From the NCBI GenBank assembly GCA_946615905.1, contig CAMOIE010000008.1:50126-114125 (forward strand): DNA of 64,000 nucleotides, read 5' to 3'. Below the pieces are notes generated by a model that saw only the letters and a program-made list of their open reading frames with translations, made no database searches and was not told where the DNA came from. The position numbers and the translations under genes were made by a program. Every line of letters starts with the position of its first letter. Within the stretch, counting starts at the first letter, position 1. The stretch is from an uncultured Treponema sp. (lineage in GTDB: Bacteria; Spirochaetota; Spirochaetia; Treponematales; Treponemataceae). Positions 9,122 to 19,000 of this stretch are shown piece by piece.

Positions 9122-10422
9122 AGATAGAACTTTCAACTCCATTTTGCCTTTTTAACGGGTCTGCGATTCTTGATTGCGACGACAGCTCTGTGACTTTCGG
9201 TCTGACTGACATTGACAACGAGGAGCTTAAAGAAAGGCTTTCCCGCATGGCCAGAAACCGCTTCGGCTCCAGTGATTTTTCTCTGCGCTTTGAGAAAATT
9301 TCTGAGGCAGAACTAAAGAGAATCGTTTCCATTTCGTACGGTCAAAAGTCTGGTGAAAAAAGATGGAAAGCCTCCGCCTTGAAAAACGAGGAAAAAGAGC
9401 GGGAAGCCGTAATGCTGCTCGATTCCCTTTTGACTGACGCGGCGAAGATGGGGGCGACTGACATCCATATAGAAGAAAGCAGCGTTTTATTCAGAGTTTG
9501 CGGCCGTCTGCAAAAAGTCTGTGGCCTTGGCGGGGAGGGGCAGAAAGCCGGGGAGCTTTTGCGGCGGGTCAAAGCACTTTCAAAAATGGATCTTGTGGAA
9601 AGCCGGAGGCCTCAGGACGGGTCTTTTGTCTTCGAGCGTGAGACAAGCCCTCTTTTTGTCCGCTCTTCCGTGATTCCAGTTTTGACGGAAAAAAATCCTG
9701 AGAATCTCAGCGAGTCTGCTGTCCTTCGTTTGCTTGACCCCCTGCGCAGGCCTTTAAAAATCGAGAAGCTGGGATTCGCCCGGTCTGACTGCGAGAAACT
9801 TGTGAATTTCACCCGCATGAAAGAGGGGCTTTTCTTAATCTGCGGGTCGACTGGCTCTGGAAAGTCCACGACGGCCTGTTCCATGCTCCAAAAAATTCTT
9901 GATGAGTCAAAAGAGCGTCTGAAAATCATCAGCGTGGAAGATCCGCCGGAATATCTTTTGCCGGGTATCGTACAAATTAAGGCTGACTCCTCCTCGAAGA
10001 CTGATTTTTCCGACATTCTGCCTTTTATTTTCCGCCATGACCCGGACGTGATTTTTATCGGGGAAATCCGTGATGGACAGTCCGCCGCTACGGCTGTCAG
10101 GGCGGCTTTGAGCGGGCATCTGGTGATTTCAACCATCCATGCCGGGGGCTTTGACGAATGCCTTTTACGCCTTGAAGACCTTGGAGTCAGCCGGGAAAAA
10201 ATCTCGGCCTCGCTAAAAGGGCTTGCATGGCAAAAACTTTTTTGGAAGGAAGAAAAACCTTGCCTTGAAGGAAAAGTGGTTCTGTTTGAGGAAAATCAGG
10301 CCGGACTTTTGCAGGATGGAAGTTTTAAAAGTCAGAATTTTGATTTTGACAGAGAAAAACTTTCCCTCCGTCTGCGGCAAAAAAGAGTCGGAAAGAAAGG
10401 CCTCGCATTGGAGGAAGCATGA
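9118..10422 (+). CDS. gspE: Secretion ATPase (GspE/PilB family), short form
   Basis: A cytosolic hexameric ATPase that drives pseudopilus assembly. Walker A is GSTGSGKST with Lys249; the Walker B/Asp-box region reads VIFIGEIRDGQSA with Glu316; the His-box STIHAGG follows. At 434 residues it is shorter than usual: the large N1 domain that docks GspL is much reduced, and the four-Cys zinc motif typical of GspE is missing (a single Cys in the C-terminal part). In both respects it resembles ComGA-type ATPases. Overlaps gspD and gspF by four bases on either side, which points to translational coupling. Confidence 0.9.
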   Translation: MKIELSTPFCLFNGSAILDCDDSSVTFGLTDIDNEELKERLSRMARNRFGSSDFSLRFEKISEAELKRIVSISYGQKSGEKRWKASALKNEEKEREAVMLLDSLLTDAAKMGATDIHIEESSVLFRVCGRLQKVCGLGGEGQKAGELLRRVKALSKMDLVESRRPQDGSFVFERETSPLFVRSSVIPVLTEKNPENLSESAVLRLLDPLRRPLKIEKLGFARSDCEKLVNFTRMKEGLFLICGSTGSGKSTTACSMLQKILDESKERLKIISVEDPPEYLLPGIVQIKADSSSKTDFSDILPFIFRHDPDVIFIGEIRDGQSAATAVRAALSGHLVISTIHAGGFDECLLRLEDLGVSREKISASLKGLAWQKLFWKEEKPCLEGKVVLFEENQAGLLQDGSFKSQNFDFDREKLSLRLRQKRVGKKGLALEEA

Positions 10423-11387
10423 CAAGTTTTTCTTCTGAGAAAATTCTTCTTTTGATTACGCAAAATGTCTCGGAACTGTTGGCCGCAGGGCTTCCTGTTG
10501 AAAGGGCGTTTGCGGAATTCTCTGACTTTCCATCGAGCGGCAAGAATGGTAAAAAGGCCGGGAAAATCGCCCGCTATATTTCCATGGAGCTTGAATGCGG
10601 GCGGGAACTTTTTTCAGTCCTTTCATCGCTGCCGGATTTTCAGCTGCCTGAATGGTATTCGGCTTTTGTTTTTGCAGGCCAGAAGTCTGGAAAAATGGCT
10701 GAAGCCTTTAACTTTTTGGCGGAAAGGCTCAAGACGAAAAATCTCTCGAAAAATCTTTTTGTACAGTCCTTAATCTATCCTGCCTTTACGGTTCTGCTCT
10801 CTTCTGTCACAGGAATTTTGGGAGCCAGCTTTTTGGGAGGATTATCAAAGAGCGGAAGTGTCTTGGAGATTTTAACTTCTTGCATTCCGGCTTTCGGATT
10901 TCTGGCAGCGGCCTTTTTTGCCACTGTAATTTTTATGAGGAGGCTGACTGCGGAAAATCCTCTTTTTTTGATTTTCACAGCCCTTTCCTTTGGAAAAAGT
11001 GCTGGCTTAAGTCTTTTGGATTCAATTGAGCTGGCCTTTCCCCTTGCCCAGGAAAATAAAAGGATTTGCACCTGCCTCTCATCGGCGATGGCTGAGATTT
11101 CTTGCGGGGCAGAAGCGTCTCAGGCTTTTTTTGACTCCTTGGCGGCAGCCGGTTTTGAGAGGGAGGGGCAGCTTTTGAGCATGAACCTGAGCTTGTGCAA
11201 GTCCGGTTCCAGTGAAAATCCATTCGCGAAAACAGCGGCTTTAATCGGGCAAAAAGACTGCGAGAAGAAAAAAATCCTTCTTTCGTTGGAAGGCCCCTTC
11301 TTGCTTTGCCTTGTGGCGATTTATCTGGCATTGATTTTGCAAAAAACGTTGATGCCTGTGATTACAAATTTTGGAGGAATTTTATGA
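10419..11387 (+). CDS. gspF: Inner-membrane platform protein (GspF family)
   Basis: A polytopic membrane protein that links the ATPase to the growing pseudopilus. The 322 residues hold two copies of the T2SSF helical unit: the first around residues 10-110 with the motif FVFAGQKSGKMAEAFNFLAE, the second around 190-290. Hydrophobic segments lie near 115-140, 150-172 and 295-318. It is shorter than typical GspF (about 400). The start overlaps the gspE stop (ATGA), and the stop overlaps gspG in the same way. Confidence 0.85.
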   Translation: MTSFSSEKILLLITQNVSELLAAGLPVERAFAEFSDFPSSGKNGKKAGKIARYISMELECGRELFSVLSSLPDFQLPEWYSAFVFAGQKSGKMAEAFNFLAERLKTKNLSKNLFVQSLIYPAFTVLLSSVTGILGASFLGGLSKSGSVLEILTSCIPAFGFLAAAFFATVIFMRRLTAENPLFLIFTALSFGKSAGLSLLDSIELAFPLAQENKRICTCLSSAMAEISCGAEASQAFFDSLAAAGFEREGQLLSMNLSLCKSGSSENPFAKTAALIGQKDCEKKKILLSLEGPFLLCLVAIYLALILQKTLMPVITNFGGIL

Positions 11388-11893
11388 AAAACTTTTTCGC
11401 CTGGAAGAAAAGATTTTTGTCTGACAGAAAGCTTTCCCCAGAGATGAAAAAGGCTCGTGACGGAGGCTTTACCTTTGTGGAAACTCTGGCGGTTCTCGCG
11501 GTGACAGCCCTGCTCGCGTCTCAAACGGGAACAGTAGTTTCTGCCCTTGTCCAAAAGGCTAAAAAAGCCTCGGCAAAAACTCAGATTTCGTCTTTTCAGG
11601 CGGCCTTGCAGTCTTACTACATCGACTGCGGCTCCTTTCCAACCCAGGAGCAGGGCTTGAAGGCTCTTGTCTCAAAGCCTGATTTGATTCCTGTGCCGTC
11701 AAACTGGCAGGGGCCTTATATCTCGTCAAGTCTGCCAAAAGACCCCTGGGGAGAGGATTACGTTTATCTGACAAAAAACAGCCCCCTTATGCCGGACGAT
11801 GCCCCGGAAGGTCTGCCATTCGCAATTTATTCAAACGGAGGAAACAATGAGAACGGAAAGTCTGCACAAGCGGTCGTCGCTTCATGGCGGTAA
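11384..11893 (+). CDS. gspG: Major pseudopilin (GspG family)
   Basis: The pseudopilus subunit of the secretion machine. The 169-residue precursor has a long basic leader (about 28 residues) and a prepilin cleavage site GG/FTFVETLAVLAV with the conserved Glu at +5. It also has the GspG hallmarks FPTQEQGLKALV and DPWGEDYVYL, and an Asn/Gly-rich C-terminus like the calcium loop of the family. GGAGGA at 11373-11378 precedes ATG 11384, which overlaps the gspF stop. An upstream in-frame ATG at 11306 lies within gspF and is not the start. Needs a prepilin peptidase, which is not in this window. Confidence 0.91.
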   Translation: MKNFFAWKKRFLSDRKLSPEMKKARDGGFTFVETLAVLAVTALLASQTGTVVSALVQKAKKASAKTQISSFQAALQSYYIDCGSFPTQEQGLKALVSKPDLIPVPSNWQGPYISSSLPKDPWGEDYVYLTKNSPLMPDDAPEGLPFAIYSNGGNNENGKSAQAVVASWR

Positions 11894-12086
11894 AAAATTC
11901 TGCCGGAAGTCACTGAAAGGGAAAAAGGACGGAGCCTTTATTTTGCTTCCGACCGTAATGATTCTTCTGGGACTTTCAGCTTTTTTCTGCGCGATTGTTC
12001 ATTTTGAGAAGACTAGATTGGACTTGCTTGAAAGCAGGACAAGTCAACTGTATGAAAAAATCGAGGTTAGAAATGCGGTTAATTGA
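11847..12086 (+). CDS. Small single-pass protein, minor-pseudopilin-like
   Basis: 79 residues. A basic N-terminus (about 33 residues, ending KGKKDG) is followed by a hydrophobic segment AFILLPTVMILLGLSAFF and a short charged helix. The layout is that of a class III prepilin with cleavage after Gly, but Glu at +5 is absent, as in GspK. It is far too short for GspK. A GGAGG ahead of ATG 11847 supports the start, 47 bases inside gspG. I infer a reduced minor pseudopilin; it could also be a small assembly membrane protein. Confidence 0.6.
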   Translation: MRTESLHKRSSLHGGKKFCRKSLKGKKDGAFILLPTVMILLGLSAFFCAIVHFEKTRLDLLESRTSQLYEKIEVRNAVN

Positions 12087-12411
12087 AGTTATTGCATCGG
12101 TCTGCCTGGCCTCGTTTTTCTGTGTGGCTGCCCTTCCTTCTGTGGAAAATATTGCGAAAAGCCACCGGGAATTCTGCCTGAAAAGCAGAGTTTTCAATCG
12201 GGACAGATTTATAACGGAGACGTTCTCAAAAATCGCCGCTTCTGGGGAGGCAGACTCTGAAAAAATTTCTGGCTGGGCTAAAAGGTGTTCGGATCTTTTT
12301 GCCTTGGACTCGATTTCCGTTGGTGAAGCAGGGGCGAACGGGAAATTTCTTGAATGCACATGGCAGGCCGAGGGAAAAATCTACAAATTCAAGGCTGAGC
12401 GAAGCCTGTAA
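12073..12411 (+). CDS. Small pseudopilin-like protein
   Basis: 112 residues. It starts MRLIEVIASVCLASFF, which looks like the core of a prepilin N-terminus (the LIEV block with Glu) with almost no leader. The rest is a small soluble domain with a C-terminal beta segment. GAGG at 12063-12066 favours ATG 12073, which overlaps the preceding gene by 14 bases. An earlier in-frame ATG (12052) would add a basic MKKSRLE leader and remains possible. Position and shape suggest a GspI/GspJ-like minor pseudopilin. No family can be named with certainty. Confidence 0.6.
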   Translation: MRLIEVIASVCLASFFCVAALPSVENIAKSHREFCLKSRVFNRDRFITETFSKIAASGEADSEKISGWAKRCSDLFALDSISVGEAGANGKFLECTWQAEGKIYKFKAERSL

Positions 12412-12435
12412 AAAGTTTGGAAAATGGAGGTCAAA

Positions 12436-13662
12436 ATGGGAAAATACTCAATTGGAAAGCAGATAAGGCTGAAATTCAGGCCGGTCAGAATGAAAATCAA
12501 AAAGAATTTCATAAGCCCCGGTGACTGCGAAATCTATAATTTTCATATTCCTTTTAAAATGCTGGCCGGGAAAAAACGTCAGCTTTTTATAAGGCGGGAA
12601 CTTGAAAAACGGCATCCTTGTTTTTCTCCGCGTTCATGCGTGGACACAAAAATCTCCCTCAAAAAACGCAGACTGAATGTGCGGGCTGCCGTCATGGAAA
12701 GGTCGACTCTTGCAGCCTACCAGCAAAAGTCTGCGAAATTTCTCTTTTTGAAGGAGGAGCCTTTATGGCCGGTATTTGCCAAAAAAAGACCCCTTTTTGC
12801 TTTTTCTCTTCCGGCCCTGGCCCTTTTGGGATTATTATGCCGCAATTCTTTGAGTCCGAGCCAAAAAGAAAGCCAGGCCTTAAATGAACTTCCGTCTCTT
12901 TCAGCGGCAGAAAATCTTTCAGAAACGGAGGCCTCTGTCGGAAGGGAAGGAGTCCTGAATCTTTTGCAAAAAATCAAGGCTTGTGACGGCCGGATTCTTT
13001 CCCTCAATTTTGACGGGGCGAATTGCAATTTTTCGCTTGAGGGGGTGAATCCAGAGGATGTCGCCTATGACATTCCGTGCGCCCTTTCTTATTCTGACGG
13101 GAAAGCCCGTTTTACGGCAGTAAAGGCATTTGCACCTGCGAAAAAACTTTCTGAAAATGGCGAAAGAATTTCTTTTCCGCTTGATGCGCCTGCAAAAATC
13201 CGCTCGGCTTTTTTTGAGTCATCAGGTTCTGTTCAAAGTCAGGTCGGTGGGGAACGGTCTTTTTCTTTTTCTGGCTTCGTTCCTCAAGAGCAGGCTCAGG
13301 CCTTTTTGGAAAATCTTTCACAATTGAAAAAAGAATTCTCCCTTGTTGAAGATTCTCTTTCAATTTCGTCCTCCTCGGAAAATCTCCTTGCTCTTTCATT
13401 CGCTCTTTCCGCCGGGAAAAATCTTGGCTCCGACGGAATCGTTGAATTGCTCTCGCCATTTTCTTCTGTCTTTGGGAAAAAGGAAAAAATCTCCGGTCAG
13501 CCGCAAGTCCGCCTCGCAAGAAAAGAGAGCGTAGCCGGGGAAAAAATCGGGGAAATCGTCACGGAAAATGGGGAAGTAGTCTCGTATTTCAAGGACAGGC
13601 AAAACGGGAAAATTTTTTGCCATACATCTTCCATGGAAAAATCAAAAAGGAGAGCCTTATGA
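12436..13662 (+). CDS. Single-pass inner-membrane protein, possible GspL/GspM role
   Basis: 408 residues. A basic cytosolic part of about 115 residues, one hydrophobic segment (RPLFAFSLPALALLGLL, about residues 118-135) and a periplasmic part of about 270 residues with two similar alpha/beta stretches (near 165-235 and 250-320). This is the topology of GspL or of PilN/PilO-like proteins, and the gene lies where gspL/gspM lie in standard clusters. No sequence motif proves it. GGAGG at 12426-12430 is five bases before ATG 12436, so this start is preferred over ATG 12424. The stop overlaps the next start (ATGA). Confidence 0.65.
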   Translation: MGKYSIGKQIRLKFRPVRMKIKKNFISPGDCEIYNFHIPFKMLAGKKRQLFIRRELEKRHPCFSPRSCVDTKISLKKRRLNVRAAVMERSTLAAYQQKSAKFLFLKEEPLWPVFAKKRPLFAFSLPALALLGLLCRNSLSPSQKESQALNELPSLSAAENLSETEASVGREGVLNLLQKIKACDGRILSLNFDGANCNFSLEGVNPEDVAYDIPCALSYSDGKARFTAVKAFAPAKKLSENGERISFPLDAPAKIRSAFFESSGSVQSQVGGERSFSFSGFVPQEQAQAFLENLSQLKKEFSLVEDSLSISSSSENLLALSFALSAGKNLGSDGIVELLSPFSSVFGKKEKISGQPQVRLARKESVAGEKIGEIVTENGEVVSYFKDRQNGKIFCHTSSMEKSKRRAL

Positions 13663-14192
13663 AAAAATCAGCCTTGTATGCGGCCTTCGCATTTTTGCTT
13701 TTGTCGTCCTGCTCGTCAAGCAAGCTTGCTTTGGGCGGCGGAAAAAGGGGGCTTATGACAGGTCGTGTCTGCGACAGCGATGGAAAGCCTGTCAGCGGTT
13801 ATCGAATTTTTCTTGACGGAAAAAAATCAGGAGTTTCCTCTGCCGGCGGAATTTTCAAAATTGAGGGAGTTAGCCCTGGGCTCCACGAGATTTCCGGGGA
13901 AAAGCGTGGCTATCAAAGTCTTTGCTCCTCTGTTGAATTTTATGAATCAGGTCAGATTGTATGCCTTGAGGCGAAAAAACTTCCTGCCTTGTATGAAGTC
14001 ATCGAAGGTCTTCTAAGAAACGGTCAGCCAGAAGAAGCTGTGGCTTTGCTTGAAAAATCAGATGGTGCGAACAAGGGGCAGGCAGTATTTGAATTTTACA
14101 AATCGCTTTCGGACTATTGCTTGCAGCCAAATGAAAAAAAAGCTGGAAGACTAGCCGCCCTTGCTGGGGTAAAAAATGGAGGAAAAAAATGA
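13659..14192 (+). CDS. Lipoprotein with carboxypeptidase-regulatory-like domain
   Basis: 177 residues. A lipoprotein signal (LLLSSC, Cys about 19) is followed by a beta-sandwich of the CarboxypepD_reg/PEGA kind (about residues 33-100: TGRVCDSDGKPVSG, then a Gly-rich turn and PGLHEISGEKRGY) and a short helical TPR-like tail. Such lipoproteins are often structural or pilotin-like partners of envelope machines. Here a pilotin role for the secretin is a guess from position only. ATG 13659 overlaps the stop of the preceding gene, with AGGAG about nine bases upstream. Confidence 0.72.
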   Translation: MKKSALYAAFAFLLLSSCSSSKLALGGGKRGLMTGRVCDSDGKPVSGYRIFLDGKKSGVSSAGGIFKIEGVSPGLHEISGEKRGYQSLCSSVEFYESGQIVCLEAKKLPALYEVIEGLLRNGQPEEAVALLEKSDGANKGQAVFEFYKSLSDYCLQPNEKKAGRLAALAGVKNGGKK

Positions 14193-14671
14193 AAAGTTTA
14201 CGAAAATTTTTTTTGTTATCAGCCTTAGGACTGGTCATTTTTCTTAATTTTGCTTCTTGCATGACAACTTTTGATGATGATGAAAATTTCGGGTCCTGTC
14301 CCTACATATTGTCTTCTCCTCGTGTGGAGCTTGGCGAGAATTCTGATGTCTGCAAGTATGCAGGTGCATATTTTACCCTCTATAACAAAAGTTCAAAAGA
14401 AATTTCAAAATGCACGATTTCTTTTCTTCTATATGATAAGGACGGAAACAATCCTTTTATCGGCTCGAATCAGGTGACTGCTTCTTGTTCAAAGTCTGTC
14501 GCAAGTGAAAGCGAGGAGGATTTTTCTGTCAGTCTGGACAAGTATCTTTCCATCGTTCCTGACGAGGCCTATGTGATGGATTTTATCTACGTCAGGGATA
14601 TCACCTATTCTGACGGTTCCCATTGGTCAGATCCATTTGGTATGTACGCAAGTTCGGAGGCTTTTGAATGA
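14189..14671 (+). CDS. Putative lipoprotein of unknown function
   Basis: 160 residues. The signal sequence ends with a lipobox-like NFASC, so the mature protein should be lipid-anchored at Cys28. The rest looks like a single beta-sandwich domain (alternating strands, e.g. GAYFTLYNKSSKEISKCTI), typical of small envelope lipoproteins. I do not recognise a family. It overlaps both neighbours by four bases (ATGA), which ties it to the secretion operon. Confidence 0.7.
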   Translation: MKSLRKFFLLSALGLVIFLNFASCMTTFDDDENFGSCPYILSSPRVELGENSDVCKYAGAYFTLYNKSSKEISKCTISFLLYDKDGNNPFIGSNQVTASCSKSVASESEEDFSVSLDKYLSIVPDEAYVMDFIYVRDITYSDGSHWSDPFGMYASSEAFE

Positions 14672-16074
14672 AAAGAGTCTGGTTCTTTTTTTCAGTAATT
14701 TTTCCTACTTACATTTTGCCTGCCCTGCTGATTTTTTCCTTTTGCCTGCTTTGTCCCCTGTGCCTGACTTCCTGCTCGACTGTATTTTCTGATTCTGCGG
14801 GTACAACTTCTTCATCTGCATCAAAAACTGCTGGACGGGAGTCATGGACTTTTATCGTCTATATGGCGGCGGACAACAATCTTGAGAGTGCGGCGATTTC
14901 TGACCTGAGGGAGATGGAAATGGCCGACTCTGATTCCAAGGTGAAAATTCTAGCCTTGCTAGATCGGGCGGAAGGAAATGATGCCTCAAACGGTGATTGG
15001 ACCGATACCCGTCTTTTTGAGGTTGTCCGGGGAAAGTCATCTTCTGGAAATGTGATTTGCTCAAAAAGAATTTCCTGTGAAAACCTTGGAATTTCAGCAG
15101 GTGAGGCAAGTGAGCTGGATATGGGCAACTGGGAAAATCTTGCGGATTTGCTCGCTTTTGCAAAGGAAAAATACTCATCTGACCGCTACGGACTTATCAT
15201 CTGGGGGCACGGAAACGGCTGGCGGTCGGATTCTGCCCAAACGGATGTTTTGTCGAGGGCGTATGCCGCTGATGATGATTCTGGAAACAATCTTTCTCTG
15301 CCTTCCCTCAGGCTGGCCTTGGAAAAAGGTTTTGCCGGAAGAAAAATTGACATGATTGCCTTTGACTGTTGTTTTGGCTTGACTGCCGAAACACTTTGCG
15401 AAATTAAGGACTCTGCCTCTTTTGCCTGCGGAACAGCCTCCTTGGAGCCTTCCCAGGGGTGGAATTACACGGAACTCTTGAATGCCTTTAAAGATAGCAG
15501 TCATTCTCCTGTCGACTTCTGCCAGTCTGCCGGGAGTCAGTTCAAAAGTCAGTATTCTGGGGTGAATTACGCCTGTTTCTCTGCATTTGACCTATCAAAA
15601 GTCGGGGAAATAATTTCTTCCTTTAATGATTTGGCCTCCAATGTAGCCGATTCCATCGATTGTTTTGACAGTCAAAGTGAAATGAGGACTATTTTTCTAG
15701 AAAAAGTTCCTCTTTACTACCAAAACTCTTATCCCTGCGATGCCTTTTTTGACCTTTTCTCCTTCGCTGAGATTTTGGCCGGTCAGAAATCTGAGCTTGT
15801 CTCAGAAGCTGAATCTTTTCAAAAAGCCTTGCAGTCAGCCCTTTTATTTTCATGGTCAAAGGGTGACTTTTCAAAAGTCCCTCTCGGAGCTTTTTTTTCG
15901 ATTTTTGTGGGCGAGGGAGTCCCTGATTCAACTCATCCTGATTTGTATGTGCGGGGAAGCCGTGCGGCAGGTCAGACCCGCTTTGTTTCGGCTTGTCCTG
16001 GATATGTCCCGTCCCAGGAAAATCGTGGAAGCCTTTTAGATAAATTATTTTACACAAATTTTACGGAGGAATAA
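14668..16074 (+). CDS. Clostripain-family (C11) cysteine protease lipoprotein
   Basis: A 468-residue peptidase of MEROPS family C11, caspase-fold enzymes that usually cut after Arg or Lys. The N-terminus has a hydrophobic signal and a lipobox-like LTSC (Cys about 36). The family block IVYMAADNNLE starts near residue 66. The catalytic dyad is visible: His181 in IIWGHGNGW and Cys235 in AFDCCFG. It lies directly before the rhs-type gene and at the end of the secretion gene chain, so it may be exported by it or may process its cargo. The overlap with the preceding gene is ATGA; the rhs gene begins at the very next base after its stop. Confidence 0.88.
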   Translation: MKRVWFFFSVIFPTYILPALLIFSFCLLCPLCLTSCSTVFSDSAGTTSSSASKTAGRESWTFIVYMAADNNLESAAISDLREMEMADSDSKVKILALLDRAEGNDASNGDWTDTRLFEVVRGKSSSGNVICSKRISCENLGISAGEASELDMGNWENLADLLAFAKEKYSSDRYGLIIWGHGNGWRSDSAQTDVLSRAYAADDDSGNNLSLPSLRLALEKGFAGRKIDMIAFDCCFGLTAETLCEIKDSASFACGTASLEPSQGWNYTELLNAFKDSSHSPVDFCQSAGSQFKSQYSGVNYACFSAFDLSKVGEIISSFNDLASNVADSIDCFDSQSEMRTIFLEKVPLYYQNSYPCDAFFDLFSFAEILAGQKSELVSEAESFQKALQSALLFSWSKGDFSKVPLGAFFSIFVGEGVPDSTHPDLYVRGSRAAGQTRFVSACPGYVPSQENRGSLLDKLFYTNFTEE

Positions 16075-19000
16075 ATGAAAAAGAAATGCTTATTTGCCTT
16101 GTTTGCTATCTTATTTATATCTGGAATATTTACGCCGGTTTTTGCCCAGTCAGATGATTCTGCAACGGACTCTGAAACATCTTCAGAGTCTGACTTCAAT
16201 GGTGCGGATGATTATAATCCTGACGACCACCAGTATGAGCCTGACACATGGGAAGATGAAGGTTGGCCAGTCTCGGAAGAGGAGGCTGGGTGCTATCTTG
16301 GTGACTGGGATATGATTAACGGCGGAAAGGGTGAGGATGACGAGAATTCTGGCTCTGACTCATACGATGAGGAGACTGTCCAAGAACTGGCCAAGGACTT
16401 GCAGGAGGCGCGTGCTGCCCTTTCGGAGCTTTACAACGAGCTTGATTTTGACAAGACTCTTTCTGTTGAAGATCAAGCCAGACTTGATGCCTGCTATGCC
16501 GCTGCGAATACTGCTAGGGCAGCTTTGGATTCTTACTGCAATTCACATAATCTTCTTTATGACGAGTCCACGAATTCTGACCAGGTTAAAGTCAGCCATT
16601 ATGAACCAGTTGGGGAAATCTCGCCTGGAAACGCCCCTGAAATCAAGCCTGTTTTTACTGTCGGAGATCCTGTAATGGTCGCCTCTGGATTTTTTGTCAT
16701 TGACGATTCAGATTTGTCAATCGGCGGGGTGGCCTGCTCTTTTGCCGTAAAAAGACATTTTACTTCTGATTCTAGGACTTTAAGTCATACCGGATTTTTT
16801 GGCACAGGCTGGACTTCAAATCTTGAAAGTAGGATTATTGCCTGCTCTGGTGAAAATTCAGATCTTTCGTTTGAAGCCCCAGAACGGGATATAGAGGCCT
16901 TGGAAGAACAGGTTGAAAAACTTCAAAAATATTTGAGTGAAAAATCGGAAGAAACTGTTTCCGTAAAATTCGCACGAAAAATGCTTGACCGAAGACTTTT
17001 CCAGCTAGCTGAGCTAAAGACCCGCCTCGGCATTTTGTCAGGGAAAGGTTTGAAGACTGAAAAATCTGTTTGGGGGCTTCCTGGAGAGCTTTCTAAAGAC
17101 TTGGGATTTTCTTCTGTCATTTTTGTGAATGACAAGGGGGGGCCCGTATTGTTCACGCAAGCTGGTGATGGAACTTTTATCCCTTCTGACAAAAAACGGG
17201 CTAGGGGAATTTCGCTTTGCTTGCAGGCGGACGGCACCTATCTTGTCTCCTTCAAAAGCGGAGAAAAACGCATTTACAATCAGGATGGCTTGCTTAGCGA
17301 ACTCGAGGTGAAATCCGGCGGAAAAATCTCTTTTGAATATGAAAATGGCCTTCTTTCAGATGTAAAACTTTCTGGCGGAAGGAAAATTTCTTTTGTCTGG
17401 GAAAATTCCATGCTTTCTCAGGTTAAATCTTGCGGACTAGTCTGGAAATATGGCTATGAAAACGGAAGGCTTTCTTCGGTAATCGATTCTGACGGAAATG
17501 AGAGAAAGTTTGTCTACGATTCAGAAGGCAATCTTGTGAGACAGGTCAAGGGGGACGGAACTTTTGTCTCTTTTGCCTATGAAAAAGGTACAGATGGAGT
17601 ATTGAGGACTGTATCGACGACTGATGAAAACGGGGCGACCGAATACTTCTCTTATGATCTTGAAGCATCTTCAACCATTTATACTGACAAGGACGGGATA
17701 AAAAGCACTTTCTTTTGGAGGGGCGATGGCCTGATTTCAAAAAATGCTTACGCAACTGGTCTTGAAAATTCTTTTGTTTATGATGACGAGGGAAACATCG
17801 TTGAATCATCAAGCCTTTCTGAAAAAATTCAATATTCTTATGATTCAGACGGAAATCTGACTCAAAAAATCTATTCTGATGGTACCGGAGAATATTTTTC
17901 ATATTCTGACGGAAACTTGACTTCCTACACTGACCGTGACGGGGTTGTTTCAACCTTTACTTACAACGGAGCTGGGCTTAGAAGCGGAATTTACATAGGA
18001 GGGAAGATTCTTTATTCTTTTTCTTATAATTCATCAAATCTGCTTGACAGCCTGACTGATTGCAGGGGAAACAAAAAACTCTATTCGTATGATAAAAACG
18101 GGGACCTGGTAAAAATCGAATATTTACCGGTAAATGGTGGTAGAGGGCTCCAGTTGTTTGAATATGATGAAAGCGGTCGCCTCAAAAAATTTACAGATGT
18201 CGACGGACTTGAAAGCACTTATTCTTACTCTCCGAATAAAATTGTCGTAAAGTCTTCGTCAGGGCTGGAAAGTCTGTATCTTTATTCTTCAAGAAAGACC
18301 TTGCTTTCTGTCGTCCAAAAAGATTTGATTTCCGGGGCTGAAGTCACTTTCCGTTATGAATACGATAAGTGCAAAAATCCAGTCAAGGTCTCATTGTCTG
18401 GAACTCTTTCAGACGGGAAGAAAGTTCATGAATATACAAAAGAAACGATGGAGTACACAGCTCAGGGAAAAGTCAGGAAAATTAGAATTTGGAGCGGGGA
18501 GAAGCCAGCATTTGAAAAAATCTTTGACTATTCTCCTGTGGATGGAAGCCTGCTCAAAGTTGAAAGCGGTTACTTGGATTTATTTGGAAAATTCAAGGAT
18601 GGGCAAAAGTCTGAGAAGGTCTTTTCTTATGAGTATAAAGACAGAGGTCTCTCCCTTGTCTCAGAATTCAAGGGCTTGTCACAAAAGATTGATTATGACT
18701 CTTTTGGTCGCCTGATAGGCCTTTCAAAAAATGGGGCTTCCGTGCTCAAAAATGAATTTACAGCAGGCGGAAGGCTTTCCCGTATGGTGGTCGGCCCCTC
18801 ATCTTCCTACTCTTATGACTATGACAGCCTTTCTGGGACAATGCTTTCTTTTGGCGAGGAAAAGTCATCAGTTCAAAAGGATTATTTTGATTTCTTGCCA
18901 GACGGATGCCTTTCGGAATCAAGGGGAAAAGACGGCAATAAAAAAATCTACGAGTATACAATTGACGGAAAAATCCTCAGTGTCAAGGACAATATTTCTG

